A DNA stretch of 64,000 nt, taken from positions 5,973,001 through 6,037,000 of the forward strand of contig NZ_JAPEPW010000001.1 in NCBI RefSeq assembly GCF_026339955.1, written 5' to 3'. The notes below the pieces were generated by a model. The model was not told where the DNA came from. It made no database searches and was given only the letters and a program-made list of their open reading frames with translations. Source of the stretch: Streptomyces sp. NBC_01549. Its GTDB lineage: Bacteria > Actinomycetota > Actinomycetes > Streptomycetales > Streptomycetaceae. Below, piece by piece: positions 63,507 to 64,000 of the stretch. A program made the position numbers and the translations under genes. The stretch's first letter is position 1; every line of letters starts with the position of its first letter.

Positions 63507-64000
63507 ATGCAGATTCATGCTGCGCTGCCGACTCTCAAGCCCGAACTGACCTTCCTGCAACCCATTCCGCGCCATCTCGTCCACCGGGCGGCCATGGCGG
63601 AGGTCTTCGTGACCGATGCCCTGCCCGTCGGGGACGACCGCTTCCTGGTCGCCGCCCAGTGGCCGCGCGACCACTCGCTCTACCACCCGGACCGCCTCGG
63701 CTTCAGCGATCCGCTGCTGGTGGCCGAAACTCTGCGACAGGCCTCGCTCTACCTCGCGCACCGCTGGTACGGCGTCCCGCTCGGCCACCGCTTCATCGGC
63801 TTCGGCCTCTCCTTCGAGGTCACCGACCACACCGCGCTGCGCATCGGCCGCACCCTGCTGCCCGTCATCCTGGATGCCGCCTGGCACCGCTCGGAGGAGC
63901 GGCCCCGGCGGTCGGAGGTACGGCTGGACGTCGCCCTCAGCATCGAGGGCCGCGAGTTCGGCCGGGGCAGCCTCCGCTTCGCCGCCGTGGACGAGCGGCG
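63507..64000 (+). CDS. AfsA-like GBL synthase 3 (partial at window end)
   Basis: From ATG 63507 (GGGGGAA ribosome binding site) the frame is open to the window end, 164 codons. It reads IPRHLVHRAAMAEVFVTDAL, SDPLLVAETLRQASLYLAHR and GFGLSFEVTD, the first hotdog half of the AfsA family. The second half lies beyond the window. Its divergence from TetR 2 mirrors the AfsA 2/TetR 1 pair, suggesting duplication of the whole module. Confidence 0.87.
   Translation, partial: MQIHAALPTLKPELTFLQPIPRHLVHRAAMAEVFVTDALPVGDDRFLVAAQWPRDHSLYHPDRLGFSDPLLVAETLRQASLYLAHRWYGVPLGHRFIGFGLSFEVTDHTALRIGRTLLPVILDAAWHRSEERPRRSEVRLDVALSIEGREFGRGSLRFAAVDER

Overview
The window is high-GC actinobacterial chromosome, almost certainly Streptomyces. 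The evidence is the strong third-position GC bias, the frequent GTG starts, the order infC-rpmI-rplT-tsnR-like-kinase-pheS-pheT, a GlnA4-like glutamine synthetase locus, and A-factor (gamma-butyrolactone, GBL) type signalling genes. Function calls come from motifs and remembered family features; no database search was run.

Region 1 (about 1-37.9 kb) looks like conserved core chromosome. It holds an iron-regulated siderophore-interacting reductase, a 5'-3' exonuclease, and an OpuA-type betaine transporter whose permease is fused to two tandem binding domains. Next come a TDT exporter with a divergent LysR regulator, and a GntR-controlled gamma-glutamyl-amine catabolic block (GlnA4-like synthetase, aldehyde dehydrogenase, SDR, PuuD-like hydrolase). 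These are followed by a mycosin-like protease with a proline-rich membrane partner, the infC-rpmI-rplT operon (IF3 apparently starts at AUC), pheST, a SpoIIE-type phosphatase, an NsdA-like regulator and a Nudix hydrolase. Intergenic regions carry strong hairpins, two kinds of dispersed repeat and a 37-bp tandem repeat.

Region 2 (about 37.95-42.3 kb) is a scar of mobile DNA. It contains the C-terminal stub of a 3-hydroxyacyl-CoA dehydrogenase, a tyrosine integrase fragment, a frameshifted IS3 orfA, and a 2.4-kb group II intron (HNH-containing maturase, recognisable 5' GUGCG end and 34-nt domain V) lying in an IS3 orfB remnant. It forms the left border of the accessory island.

Region 3 (about 42.3-64 kb, continuing past the window) is a signalling-controlled biosynthetic island. 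About 19 minus-strand genes, many coupled by 4-bp overlaps, run from a thioesterase at 60.1 kb to an SRPBCC protein at 42.3 kb. They encode a self-contained type II fatty-acid/polyketide machine: acyl-CoA carboxylase alpha, beta and epsilon, malonyl transferase, ACP, KS-alpha, a Cys-less KS-beta, FabG, two hotdog dehydratases (one without the catalytic His), KAS III, a flavin monooxygenase, a PPTase, an exporter and an esterase. Inside this chain lie an AfsA-type butenolide-forming enzyme and a HAD hydrolase. Upstream are two divergent TetR(GBL-receptor)/AfsA pairs. Three copies of one palindrome (ATACCTT-N4-RAGGTAT) mark the pathway promoter region and both regulator promoters.

The best candidate for an undescribed system is this combination: a dedicated reducing type II KS/KS-beta line feeding an in-operon AfsA/phosphatase pair, under two AfsA/TetR circuits. 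The inferred product is a polyene or fatty-acyl butenolide-type metabolite or signal.
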